DNA from: Xanthobacter sp. NM-59
Lineage (GTDB): Bacteria > Pseudomonadota > Alphaproteobacteria > Rhizobiales > Xanthobacteraceae
Length of the DNA: 64,000 nt
Direction: 5' to 3'
Assembly: GCF_021401125.1 (NCBI RefSeq)
Contig: NZ_JACBFQ010000007.1
Coordinates: 124,001-188,000, forward strand
This document shows positions 1 through 8,010 of this stretch, one piece after another. The first letter of the stretch is position 1. Each line of letters opens with the position of its first letter. The notes under the pieces were generated by a model that did not search any database, was not told where the DNA came from, and worked only from the letters and a program-made list of their open reading frames with translations. Made by a program: the position numbers and the translations under genes.

Positions 1-1766
1 ATCTCGGCGGAGGTGGCGTAGCACACACCGGTCATGATGGCCGAAAGGGCGCCGCAAATGGCCCGGCCCTGGGCCGAGTCATAGGAAATGCCGCTGGACA
101 TGAGCAGGCCGCCGATATTGGCGTAGCCCAGGCCCAGGGTGCGGTATTCATAGGAGAGCTCGGCGATGCGGCGCGAGGGGAACTGCGCCATCAGCACGGA
201 GATTTCGAGCACGATGGTCCACAGCCGCACCGCATGCTCATAGCTCGCCACGTCGAACTGCTTCGCCGCATCGCGGAACTGCAACAGGTTCAGCGAGGCG
301 AGATTGCAGGCCGTGTCGTCCAGAAACATGTATTCCGAGCACGGATTGGAGGCGCGGATGTCGCCGCCCGCCGGGCAGGTGTGCCAATCATTGATGGTGG
401 TGTGGAACTGGATGCCCGGATCGGCGCAGTGCCAGGCGGCCGAGCCGATCTTCTCCCACAGGTCGCGGGCCTTGATGGTCTTGGCCACCTTGCCGTCAGT
501 GCGGCGGATGAGGTTCCAGTCCGCATCCGCTTCCACGGCGCGCAGGAAGGCGTCCGTCACGCGCACGGAATTGTTGGAGTTCTGGCCGGCCACCGTCAGA
601 TAGGCCTCGCCGTCCCAGTCCGTGTCGTAGATGGCGACGTCGATGTCCTTGTAGCCCTGGCGCGCGAACTGGATCACCCGGCGAATGGCGGCATCGGCGA
701 TGGCGGCCTTGCGGGCGGCCTTGATCTCGCGCTTCAGGGCCGGGTTCTTCTCGGGATCAAAGCAGGAATCAGCCTCGCCGTCGCAGTTCACGCAGGCCTT
801 CATGATGGCCTTGAGGTGCTTGGCGTTGAGCTTGGAGCCGGTGACGAGCGCGGCCACCTTCTGCTCCTCGATCACCTTCCAATCCACGTAATTCTCGATG
901 TCCGGATGGTCGGCATCCACCACCACCATCTTGGCGGCGCGGCGCGTGGTGCCGCCCGACTTGATGGCGCCGGCCGCGCGGTCGCCGATCTTCAGGAAGC
1001 TCATGAGGCCGGAGGAACGGCCGCCGCCGGACAGGCGCTCGCCCTCGCCGCGCAGGGACGAGAAATTGGTGCCGGTGCCCGAGCCATACTTGAACAGGCG
1101 CGCCTCACGCACCCACAGGTCCATGATGCCGCCCTCGTTCACGAGGTCGTCGCCCACCGACTGAATGAAGCAGGCGTGGGGCTGGGGGTGCTCATAGGCC
1201 GAGGTGGAGGCCTTCGCCTCGCCGGTCTCGTGGTCCACATAGAAGTGGCCCTGGCCCGGTCCGTCGATGCCATAGGCCCAGTTGAGGCCGGTGTTGAACC
1301 ACTGGGGCGAATTGGGCGCCGCCATCTGCATGGCGAGCATGTAGCGCAGCTCGTCGAAGAAGGCCTGGGCATCGCCCTCGTTGTCGAAATAGCCGCCCTT
1401 CCAGCCCCAATAGGTCCAGGTCCCGGCGAGACGGTCGAACACCTGCTTGGCGGAGGTCTCGCCGACGATGCGCTCCTTCTCCGGCAAAGCCGCAAGGGCC
1501 GCCTCGTCCGGCGCCGAGCGCCACAGGAAGGCGGGAACGGTGTTCTCTTCCACCTTCTTCAGGCGCGCAGGCACGCCCGCCTTACGGAAGTACTTCTGGG
1601 CGAGAATGTCGCTCGCCACCTGGGAGAATTGCGCGGGAACCTCGATCCCCTCCTGGCGGAACACCACGGAGCCGTCGGGGTTCTTGATCTCGCTCACGGT
1701 CTCGCGGAACGCGATGTCCGCGTAAGGGGAACGGCCCTCCAGCGTGTAGCGACGTTCAACGCGCAT
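1..1766 (-). CDS. nrdJ: Vitamin B12-dependent ribonucleotide reductase, class II (5' part)
   Basis: Adenosylcobalamin-dependent reduction of ribonucleotides to deoxyribonucleotides, an oxygen-independent route to DNA precursors. About 588 codons are visible; the gene runs off the left edge, so the C-terminal part is not seen. The N-terminus (MRVERRYTLEGRSPYADIAF) and the blocks FKYGSGTGTNFSSLRG, IKSGGTTRRAAKMV and NPCSEYMFLDDTACNLASLN match the class II family; the Cys in NPCSE is the expected thiyl-radical cysteine. It is the only gene in the window that consumes cobalamin, and the riboswitch-controlled B12 uptake operon starts about 6 kb away. The 660 bp upstream carry an NrdR-like palindrome. 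Identity is clear; the complete length is unknown. Confidence 0.96.
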   Translation of the reverse strand, partial: MRVERRYTLEGRSPYADIAFRETVSEIKNPDGSVVFRQEGIEVPAQFSQVASDILAQKYFRKAGVPARLKKVEENTVPAFLWRSAPDEAALAALPEKERIVGETSAKQVFDRLAGTWTYWGWKGGYFDNEGDAQAFFDELRYMLAMQMAAPNSPQWFNTGLNWAYGIDGPGQGHFYVDHETGEAKASTSAYEHPQPHACFIQSVGDDLVNEGGIMDLWVREARLFKYGSGTGTNFSSLRGEGERLSGGGRSSGLMSFLKIGDRAAGAIKSGGTTRRAAKMVVVDADHPDIENYVDWKVIEEQKVAALVTGSKLNAKHLKAIMKACVNCDGEADSCFDPEKNPALKREIKAARKAAIADAAIRRVIQFARQGYKDIDVAIYDTDWDGEAYLTVAGQNSNNSVRVTDAFLRAVEADADWNLIRRTDGKVAKTIKARDLWEKIGSAAWHCADPGIQFHTTINDWHTCPAGGDIRASNPCSEYMFLDDTACNLASLNLLQFRDAAKQFDVASYEHAVRLWTIVLEISVLMAQFPSRRIAELSYEYRTLGLGYANIGGLLMSSGISYDSAQGRAICGALSAIMTGVCYATSAE

Positions 1767-2429
1767 GACCGGTGCTCCTTCCGATCGGCCTCCATGAGGC
1801 CGTAAATTATAGCAGCTAAATGTAGCGGGCGTGACTCACCGACGAGCGCAACGCGTACACGTCGCCCCGGACCGTCACTTGCATGTTCGAAAAGCGCGCC
1901 GAACCCACCTGCCGATCCCATGACCGAAAGGAATGCCCGTCGCGGAGGAGACGGACGCTAGGCGAGTCCCCGGCGTCCGTCAAACTCAGTTTGGCCTCGA
2001 TTTGGGTGCTTCGCCGCCTCAGCTCTACTAAATATAGTACCGCGGCACCCGTTAATAAATCCCTAAGACGCCAGGGCTGGAGCGGGTTTCAGGGCCATCG
2101 GCGCGGATGGCGCCACGCCCTGCGGCCAGGCCCCAGTCGTCACCGTCATCCACAGGTCACGATGGAACAAATGGCGGGCATGATCGCCCCGCCCCTGGGG
2201 CAAGCCACAACATATGGTAGCCCGGAAGGGAGCTGATGGGGCTATGCGTTGCATCACCGCGCGGTGGGGCGGTGTCGCCGCCGCCGGCGACCGCGTGTGA
2301 GTCGCCGCCTGCGGGCCGGGCCGCTTTCGGGTGAGGTGGAGGCAGGTCGGCGCGAGGGGCGCTCTTCGGCTCATCACGCGCGATCAGCGCACCACGGCAC
2401 GCGCCCCGCGAGCTCCCCGGCGGGATCGA
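1767..2429. other. Geneless region between gntR and nrdJ
   Basis: This 663 bp stretch lies downstream of the GntR gene and upstream of nrdJ, both on the minus strand. No reading frame in it resembles a known protein. It holds the NrdR-like palindrome at 2025-2040. On the minus strand a TATATT -10-like hexamer overlaps that palindrome, with a weak TTTATT 17 bp upstream of it. This is the likely nrdJ promoter region. A weaker palindrome-like sequence (CTAAATGTAGC) lies at 1816-1826, about 50 bp before the nrdJ start. Confidence 0.5.
2025..2040. promoter_or_regulatory. NrdR-box-like palindrome upstream of nrdJ
   Basis: CTACTAAATATAGTAC agrees with the NrdR box core C-W-A-T-A-T-A-T-W-G-T at ten of eleven positions and overlaps a TATATT hexamer on the minus strand. 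NrdR is the zinc-finger/ATP-cone repressor of ribonucleotide reductase genes. NrdR boxes usually occur as pairs, and only one good site is visible here. It is also about 260 bp from the nrdJ start codon, so the assignment is tentative. Confidence 0.4.
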
Positions 2430-3164
2430 TCAGGCGAAGGCGCTGGTGGCCGAGGGCGTTTCGCGAACCGCGGGTTCAGACGCGCTGGCCGCCAAAGCGG
2501 GCGTGGCGAGCACGTGGGCGCGCATGGCCTCGCCGGCCTCGTCCCGGTCGCCGCGGAGAATGGCGGTGAGCACCCGGCCATGCTCGGCATAGGACTGGGC
2601 CAGATGCTCAAGCCCCCGGTATTTCTCCCGCAGGAACGGGCGGAGCTTCACGCGCGTGGCGACGGCGAGTTCGGAGAGATAATCATTATGGCAGCCGGCA
2701 TTGACGGCGGCATGGAAGCGCTCGTCGAGACTGTCGCACAGCGTCTCCGCGCCGGCATGGATGGCGGCGGCGAAATCGGCGTGCAGGCGGTCGAGCTGGG
2801 TACGCTCGGCGGATGTCATGCGGGCGGCGGCCTGGGCTGCGCACAGGCATTCCAGTTCGCCCATCACCTCGAACATCCCGCTCAGGCGTTCCATGGACGG
2901 GCGCGCCACAAGTGCGCTGCGATGGGGCCGCGCCTCCACCAGCCCGGAGGCGGCCAGATCGCGGATGGCCTCGCGTACCGGCGTGCGGGAGACACCATAG
3001 CGCTTGGCGATTTCCACTTCTTCCAGCGGCGTGCCCGGCGCCAGGCGCCCGCTGGTGATCTCATCGGCGATGCGCAGCCGGAGCTCTTCCGTCCGGGTCA
3101 CGGCGCGCACGGCACTGGACCGGCGAGGGGCGCGGGCCCCGCCGGGCGCGATGTCCTGTTGCAT
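2430..3164 (-). CDS. GntR family transcriptional regulator, FadR/FCD type
   Basis: A cytoplasmic DNA-binding repressor or activator of about 244 residues. The winged helix-turn-helix is near the N-terminus (YGVSRTPVREAIRDLAASGL, then LVEARPHRSALVA). An all-helical FCD ligand domain follows, with the usual Asp/His pattern (DERFHAAVNAGCHNDY). FCD domains bind small organic acids, often with a metal, but the ligand cannot be read from the sequence. I chose the ATG at 3164 because GGAA lies 9 bases upstream. The ATG at 3182 has no ribosome binding site and abuts a perfect TNGTNNNACNA operator, which suggests autoregulation. No catabolic target operon adjoins it, so its regulon is unknown. Confidence 0.88.
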   Translation of the reverse strand: MQQDIAPGGARAPRRSSAVRAVTRTEELRLRIADEITSGRLAPGTPLEEVEIAKRYGVSRTPVREAIRDLAASGLVEARPHRSALVARPSMERLSGMFEVMGELECLCAAQAAARMTSAERTQLDRLHADFAAAIHAGAETLCDSLDERFHAAVNAGCHNDYLSELAVATRVKLRPFLREKYRGLEHLAQSYAEHGRVLTAILRGDRDEAGEAMRAHVLATPALAASASEPAVRETPSATSAFA

Positions 3165-3181
3165 GGCGACGTCGTTCCACA

Positions 3182-3192
3182 TGGTACGACAA
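3182..3192. promoter_or_regulatory. FadR-type GntR operator upstream of gntR
   Basis: TGGTACGACAA on the plus strand reads TTGTCGTACCA on the minus strand. This is an exact match to the TNGTNNNACNA half-site pattern known for FadR/FCD GntR regulators. It lies 18-28 bases upstream of the preferred gntR start, where binding would block its own promoter or early transcript. Confidence 0.5.
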
Positions 3193-3257
3193 CGCTAATG
3201 CAACGCCCCCCTCAGCGGAATCCGGGATAGTCCGTATGCCGCCCACCGCACCCTGCG

Positions 3258-4115
3258 TCAGGCCGGGCCGGGCGCGGGCCCGGCATCTGCATCCTCCGGC
3301 GCCTTCGCGGCCTGTTCCGCCCGGTGGGCGGCCTGCAGCCGGCGGTAACGCAGTGTCGAGATGGGCAACAGCGCCAGATAGATGATGGAGCACACCGCGA
3401 GCACGACCCACGGATAGCTGGCGAGCAGCGCGAAATAGAGCGCCACCAGCACGAACAGCGGCAGCACCATGTCACGCCGGATGCGCCGGCCGATGGTCTT
3501 GCCTGACCACGCCGGCACCGTGGAAATCATGAGGAAGCCGATGGCCAGGCAGTAGATGAGCGCGATGGGCGCGCTGACGCCGCCATGGGGCACGCCAATC
3601 AGCTCCAGATAGACCGGCAGCAGCACCGTGATGGCTCCCGCCGGCGCCGGAATGCCGGTGAAGAAGTCCGCCGCGAAGGCAGGCCGGTCGGGATCATCCA
3701 GCATCACGTTGAATCGGGCGAGGCGCAGCGCCGCGCAGATGGCGTAGATGAGCGCCGCGATCCAGCCGAAGGACCCGGCTTCGTTGAGACCCCAGAAATA
3801 GAGAATCAGGGCCGGCACGCAGCCGAAGTTCACAAAGTCCGCCAGGCTGTCGAGCTCGGCGCCGAAGCGGGAGGTGCCCTTGAGCGCGCGGGCCAGGCGC
3901 CCGTCGATCCCGTCGAGCAGGGCCGCGAACACGATGGCCGCCAGCGCCAGCTCGATGCGCGATTCGATGGCGAGCCGCACCGCAGTGAGGCCGGAGCACA
4001 AGGCCAGCAGCGTCACCAGATTGGGAATCAGCACCCGCAGCGGGATCTTGCCGATGCGCCCGAAGCGGGGCCGCAGGCGGCCCTGCGGATCAAAGGGAGG
4101 AAAGGGCGCGCCCAT
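3258..4115 (-). CDS. pssA: CDP-diacylglycerol--serine O-phosphatidyltransferase
   Basis: An inner-membrane enzyme that makes phosphatidylserine from CDP-diacylglycerol and serine, the first step to phosphatidylethanolamine. 285 residues. It carries the CDP-alcohol phosphatidyltransferase motif D-G-x2-A-R-x(n)-G-x3-D-x3-D, seen as DGIDGRLARALKGTSRFGAELDSLAD split over two turns, with about six hydrophobic segments after it. The ATG at 4115 overlaps the TGA of the upstream psd gene (TGATG), so the two genes are translationally coupled and the pathway enzymes are made together. The last ~35 residues are a charged, Ala/Pro-rich tail. Confidence 0.95.
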   Translation of the reverse strand: MGAPFPPFDPQGRLRPRFGRIGKIPLRVLIPNLVTLLALCSGLTAVRLAIESRIELALAAIVFAALLDGIDGRLARALKGTSRFGAELDSLADFVNFGCVPALILYFWGLNEAGSFGWIAALIYAICAALRLARFNVMLDDPDRPAFAADFFTGIPAPAGAITVLLPVYLELIGVPHGGVSAPIALIYCLAIGFLMISTVPAWSGKTIGRRIRRDMVLPLFVLVALYFALLASYPWVVLAVCSIIYLALLPISTLRYRRLQAAHRAEQAAKAPEDADAGPAPGPA

Positions 4116-4831
4116 CAGCTCACCCGATAGGCGGTCTCGCGCGGCAGCGAAGCCGTGAGATCGCAGATGATGGTTTCGCCGGCAGTGGCGAGCTGGCCTT
4201 CGGCCACCTGCACCTTGGTGCCGCGCGGCAGGTAGATATCCACCCGCGAGCCGAACCGGATGAGGCCAAAGCGCTCGCCGGCGCCGATCTCCTCCCCCTC
4301 GCGCACGAAGCACACGATGCGCCGCGCCACGAGCCCGGCGATCTGCACCACGCCCACGTCGATGGTGTCCCCAAGCCCGGTGGCGGCGGAAATGACGAGC
4401 CCGTTGCGCTCGTTGTCCTCGCTCGCCTTGTCGAGGTCGGCATTCAGGAAGATGCCGGGCTTGTAGGCCACGCGCGCGATGCGGCCGGTGATCGGCGCGC
4501 GGTTCACATGCACGTTGAACACGTTCATGAAAATGGAGACGCGCAGCAGCGGCTCGTCCGAAAGATCCAGCTCGCGCGGCGGCTTGGCGAGGCCGATGAA
4601 GGAGACCTGCCCATCGGCGGGGGCCACGATGAGGCCCTCGCGCACCGGCGTCACCCGCGGCGGATCGCGGAAGAACAGCGCCGTCCAGATGGCGAGGCCG
4701 ACGCCGATCATGCCGATGAAGGTGTTCACCGACAACAGCAGCAGTGCGATGACCGCCGCGATGGCGATGAAGGGGTAGCCTTCGCGGTGGATGGGCACCA
4801 GCGACTTGCGAATGGTGGCGACGAGGGACAA
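4115..4831 (-). CDS. psd: Phosphatidylserine decarboxylase proenzyme
   Basis: Decarboxylates phosphatidylserine to phosphatidylethanolamine. It is the pyruvoyl-dependent short type, about 238 residues. One or two hydrophobic segments near residues 18-50 anchor it in the membrane. The block VNVFN-like/NVHVNRAPI is conserved, and RFGSR near the C-terminus contains the Gly-Ser bond where the proenzyme cuts itself to form the pyruvoyl group. I chose the TTG at 4831 because GGAGG lies 5 bases upstream and the product (MSLVATIRKSLVPIHREGYP) matches family length. A longer frame to 4975 is open but has no family resemblance. It precedes and overlaps pssA. Confidence 0.94.
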   Translation of the reverse strand: MSLVATIRKSLVPIHREGYPFIAIAAVIALLLLSVNTFIGMIGVGLAIWTALFFRDPPRVTPVREGLIVAPADGQVSFIGLAKPPRELDLSDEPLLRVSIFMNVFNVHVNRAPITGRIARVAYKPGIFLNADLDKASEDNERNGLVISAATGLGDTIDVGVVQIAGLVARRIVCFVREGEEIGAGERFGLIRFGSRVDIYLPRGTKVQVAEGQLATAGETIICDLTASLPRETAYRVS

Positions 4832-5068
4832 TGGGGCCTCCGAAGGACACCGCGCCGCATGCGGGCACGGAGCGCACAGGTAGAGAGAGCGAGCCTCCGC
4901 GTCAAATGCCGGAAGCCCCGCGCGGCGCGCGGCTGGCATGACGCACAGGCGCGGACCGCGCATCAGTGCCGCCAACTTGCCACGACCACGGTCGCAGGCA
5001 AGGCAGATCGCGAACGATCCCCGCGCGGCCGCCCCGCGCGCTATTGGTGAAGCTCGCCCCTCGATGGA

Positions 5069-6178
5069 TCAGGGCTCGAACAGCACCCCACCGGTCAGGG
5101 GCTCAGAAACTCCGGTGGTGGTGGGAAAGGTCAGCGGCAGCCCCCGCGCCGCCCGCGCGGCCAGGAAGCCGAAGGCGTGCGCCTCCAGCGCATCGGCCGA
5201 CCAGCCCACCGCCTCCGCCGCCACCACCTCCGCCCCCAGCCGCTGGGCCAGCATGGCCATGAGGGTGGGATTGCGCGCCCCTCCCCCGGCCACGATCCAG
5301 CGCCGGGGCGGGGCCGGCAGATGCGCCAGCACGGCGGCGACGCTGGCCGCCGTCAGCGCCGTAAGGGTCGCCGCGCCATCCTCCAAGCTCAGGCCGGACA
5401 GGCCCAGCCGCCCGGCGGCATGGGCCCGGAAGGCGTTGCGATCCAGCGACTTGGGCGGCGGCTCGCGGAAGAAGGGGTGATCGAGCGCCGCCGCCACCGC
5501 CGCTTCATCCACGCGCCCGCGCGCCGCTGCCGCGCCGTCGGCGTCGAAGGGGCGGCCGGTGCGCTCCTGCATGAAATCGTCCAGCAGGGCATTGCCCGGC
5601 CCGGTGTCGCAGGCTACCGGCGCCGCGACGCCATCGATGACGGTGACATTCGCCACCCCGCCGACATTCAGCACCGCCAGCGGCCGAGGCCCGCCCAGGG
5701 GCGCCGCCAGCGCGGCATGGAAGACGGGCACCAGCGGCGCCCCCTGCCCGCCCGCCGCCACATCGGCGGCGCGAAAATCGGCCATCACCGGCACGCCGAG
5801 CAGGGCCGCAAGCCGCGCACCCTCGCCGATCTGCACGGTGAGGCGGGCCTCAGGCCGGTGCAGCACGGTCTGGCCATGGAAGCCCACGAGGTCGATGTCG
5901 GACAAAGTGAGCCGCAGCGGCACCAGCAGCGCGCGCACCGCCTCCGCGTGAAGATCGGTGATGCGCCGCTCCGCCTCGGCAAGGGCGCCGGGACGATCGG
6001 TGCGGGCGTTCACGCCGCGCGCATCGGCCATGGCCCGTTCCAGCAGCGCGCGTGTTGGGGCATCGTAGGGGACCGTGACGGCCGGGCCGAGCCAGAAGAC
6101 GTGCTCGCCATCAGTCTCGATGAGGGCGGCGTCGATGCCGTCCATGGACGTGCCGCTCATCAGGCCCACCACGCGCAT
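5069..6178 (-). CDS. anmK: Anhydro-N-acetylmuramic acid kinase
   Basis: Phosphorylates and hydrolyses 1,6-anhydro-N-acetylmuramic acid to N-acetylmuramic acid 6-phosphate during cell-wall recycling. 369 residues, full family length. The N-terminal ATPase-fold loop [18 protein letters not shown], the block [28 protein letters not shown] and [13 protein letters not shown] are all characteristic. It ends about 240 bp from the psd start with nothing recognisable between. It is divergent from tyrS; this anmK-tyrS arrangement is common in related bacteria. Confidence 0.96.
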   Translation of the reverse strand: MRVVGLMSGTSMDGIDAALIETDGEHVFWLGPAVTVPYDAPTRALLERAMADARGVNARTDRPGALAEAERRITDLHAEAVRALLVPLRLTLSDIDLVGFHGQTVLHRPEARLTVQIGEGARLAALLGVPVMADFRAADVAAGGQGAPLVPVFHAALAAPLGGPRPLAVLNVGGVANVTVIDGVAAPVACDTGPGNALLDDFMQERTGRPFDADGAAAARGRVDEAAVAAALDHPFFREPPPKSLDRNAFRAHAAGRLGLSGLSLEDGAATLTALTAASVAAVLAHLPAPPRRWIVAGGGARNPTLMAMLAQRLGAEVVAAEAVGWSADALEAHAFGFLAARAARGLPLTFPTTTGVSEPLTGGVLFEP

Positions 6179-6322
6179 GTGCTGCTTCTCCCCTCATCCG
6201 CGACAACCCTGGCGGGCGGCAGGCGCCCCATTGGCGCCCTCCCCCCATGCAATCTCGCGCCGGACCTGATACACCACCGTTCCTTTCCGCGCCCGTAACG
6301 CACCTCCAACCGATTGATTGCG

Positions 6323-7567
6323 ATGACCACCTTCCGTTCCGATTTCCTGCGCACGCTGCATGAACGCGGCTATATCCATCAGTGCTCGGACCTCGAGCGC
6401 CTCGATGCCAAGGCCGCGGAAGGCCCCATCACCGCCTATATCGGCTTCGACGCGACCGCATCGAGCCTGCATGCGGGGCACCTGCTGTCCATCATGATGC
6501 TGCGCACGCTCCAGCGCACGGGGCACAACCCCATCGCGCTGATGGGCGGCGGCACGACCAAGATCGGCGACCCGTCCGGCAAGGACACCCAGCGCAAGAT
6601 GCTCACCGATGAGCAGATCAACGCCAATATCGCGTCGATCCGCAAGGTGTTCGCCCGCTTCCTGGATTTCGACGCGGGCGCCGTCATGGCCAACAATGCG
6701 GATTGGCTGGACGAGCTGAAGTACATCCCCCTGCTGCGCGAGGTGGGGCCGCACTTCACCATCAACCGCATGCTCACCTTCGATTCGGTGAAGCTGCGGC
6801 TGGAACGCGAGCAGCCGCTCACCTTCCTCGAATTCAACTACATGATCCTGCAGGCCTATGACTTCGTGGAGCTGAGCAAGCGCCACGGCTGCATTCTGCA
6901 GATGGGCGGCTCCGACCAGTGGGGCAACATCGTCAACGGCATGGAGTTGGGCCGCCGGCTCAATGGGGCGGACCTGTTCGCGCTCACCACGCCGCTGCTC
7001 ACCACCTCTTCCGGCGCCAAGATGGGCAAGACCGCCGGCGGCGCCGTGTGGCTCGATGCGGAGCTGCTTCCGGCTTACGAATACTGGCAGTACTGGCGCA
7101 ATGCGGGCGACGCCGACGTGGAACGCTTCCTGAAGCTGTTCACCGAGCTGCCGCTGGACGAGATCGCCCGCCTGGCCGCCCTGAAGGACCAGGAAATCAA
7201 CCTCGCCAAGGAGGTGCTCGCCACCGAGGCCACCGCTCTGCTGCACGGCCGCGAGGCCGCCGAGCAGGCCAAGGCGACGGCGCGCTCCACCTTCGAGCAG
7301 GGCGCGCTCGACGTGAACCTGCCCACGGTGGACGTGCCCCTGGCGCAGCTGGAAGCGGGGCTTGGCGTCGCCAATGCGTTCGTGACGGCGGGCCTCGTCG
7401 CCTCCACCAGCGAGGCACGGCGGCAGATCAAGGGCGGCGGCCTCAAGGTGAACGACGCCGCCGTGACCGACGAAAAGGCCGCGCTCACCCCGGCGGCCCT
7501 CACCGCGGAAGGCGTCGTCAAGCTCTCGCTCGGCAAGAAGAAGCACGTGCTGCTGAAGCCCGTGTGA
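6323..7567 (+). CDS. tyrS: Tyrosyl-tRNA synthetase
   Basis: Charges tRNA-Tyr with tyrosine, class I synthetase. 414 residues from the ATG at 6323 ([20 protein letters not shown]), which matches the family start. A TTG nine bases upstream is in frame but less likely. The HIGH-like motif is HAGHL, the tyrosine/ATP pocket block is [15 protein letters not shown], and the KMSKS loop appears as KMGKT. A C-terminal S4 RNA-binding domain (residues ~350-414, [16 protein letters not shown]) binds the tRNA. A strong 12-bp hairpin follows at 7613. Confidence 0.98.
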   Translation: MTTFRSDFLRTLHERGYIHQCSDLERLDAKAAEGPITAYIGFDATASSLHAGHLLSIMMLRTLQRTGHNPIALMGGGTTKIGDPSGKDTQRKMLTDEQINANIASIRKVFARFLDFDAGAVMANNADWLDELKYIPLLREVGPHFTINRMLTFDSVKLRLEREQPLTFLEFNYMILQAYDFVELSKRHGCILQMGGSDQWGNIVNGMELGRRLNGADLFALTTPLLTTSSGAKMGKTAGGAVWLDAELLPAYEYWQYWRNAGDADVERFLKLFTELPLDEIARLAALKDQEINLAKEVLATEATALLHGREAAEQAKATARSTFEQGALDVNLPTVDVPLAQLEAGLGVANAFVTAGLVASTSEARRQIKGGGLKVNDAAVTDEKAALTPAALTAEGVVKLSLGKKKHVLLKPV

Positions 7568-7612
7568 TTTCTGGGCGAGCGCTCCGCGCCGCCATGCTGT
7601 GATGCAGCAATG

Positions 7613-7641
7613 CCACAGTCCCTGCCCTTCAGGGACTGTGG
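7613..7641 (+). terminator. Hairpin downstream of tyrS
   Basis: CCACAGTCCCTG and CAGGGACTGTGG form a perfect 12-bp stem with a 5-base loop, 46 bp after the tyrS stop. There is no T-run after it, so it is either a non-canonical terminator or an mRNA 3'-end stabiliser. It separates tyrS from the riboswitch-controlled operon. Confidence 0.6.
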
Positions 7642-7702
7642 CCGAGCTGCAGCAGGGAGGAGGCATTGACGTGGCGACAGCCCCTCCTCTACCTTTCCGA
7701 GT

Positions 7703-7880
7703 GACGGTATTCCTCCCAGAGGGATGAAAAGGGAATGCGGTGCGGGCGCCAGGCGCTCCAGGCCGCAGCTGCCCCCGCAACTGTGAGCGGCGAGTCCTTC
7801 GCCACATCGCCACTGGGCACTCGGGGCCTGGGAAGGCGGCGAAGGGCGACGACCCGCAAGCCAGGAGACCTGCCGTCGAT
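7703..7880 (+). promoter_or_regulatory. Cobalamin (adenosylcobalamin) riboswitch
   Basis: All hallmark blocks are present in order: GAAAAGGGAATGCGGTGCGG at the start, GCTGCCCCCGCAACTGTGA, CCACTGGGCA, GGGAAGG, and the B12 box AGCCAGGAGACCTGCC at 7859-7874. It lies about 130 bp before the TonB-dependent receptor gene and should switch off btuB (and perhaps btuFCD) when cobalamin is plentiful. The expression platform between 7880 and 8010 has no T-run terminator. A GC-rich stretch (CCCGCCCGAGG) just before the start codon could mask the ribosome binding site, so translational control is more likely. The 443 bp between tyrS and btuB hold only this element and the tyrS hairpin. Confidence 0.95.
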
Positions 7881-8010
7881 CCGTGGTCACACGCGGGCTC
7901 ATCGGGCGGGGTGTTCCGGTGGCGGGATATTCGCGGCGCACCGTCTTGCGGTCCGCTTCGAAGACCCTCGTTCGCGGTGACGTGCCACTGGCGTCCCGCC
8001 CGAGGTTTGA

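Noticed and set aside
2146-2154. TCATCCACA, one mismatch from a DnaA box, in the nrdJ upstream region
   Set aside because: Single imperfect 9-mer without a cluster or an AT-rich unwinding region; expected by chance.
3258-4877. A single 539-codon minus frame covering both pssA and part of psd
   Set aside because: The real pssA begins at the ATG at 4115; the upstream half of the frame is out of phase with the clearly conserved psd sequence.
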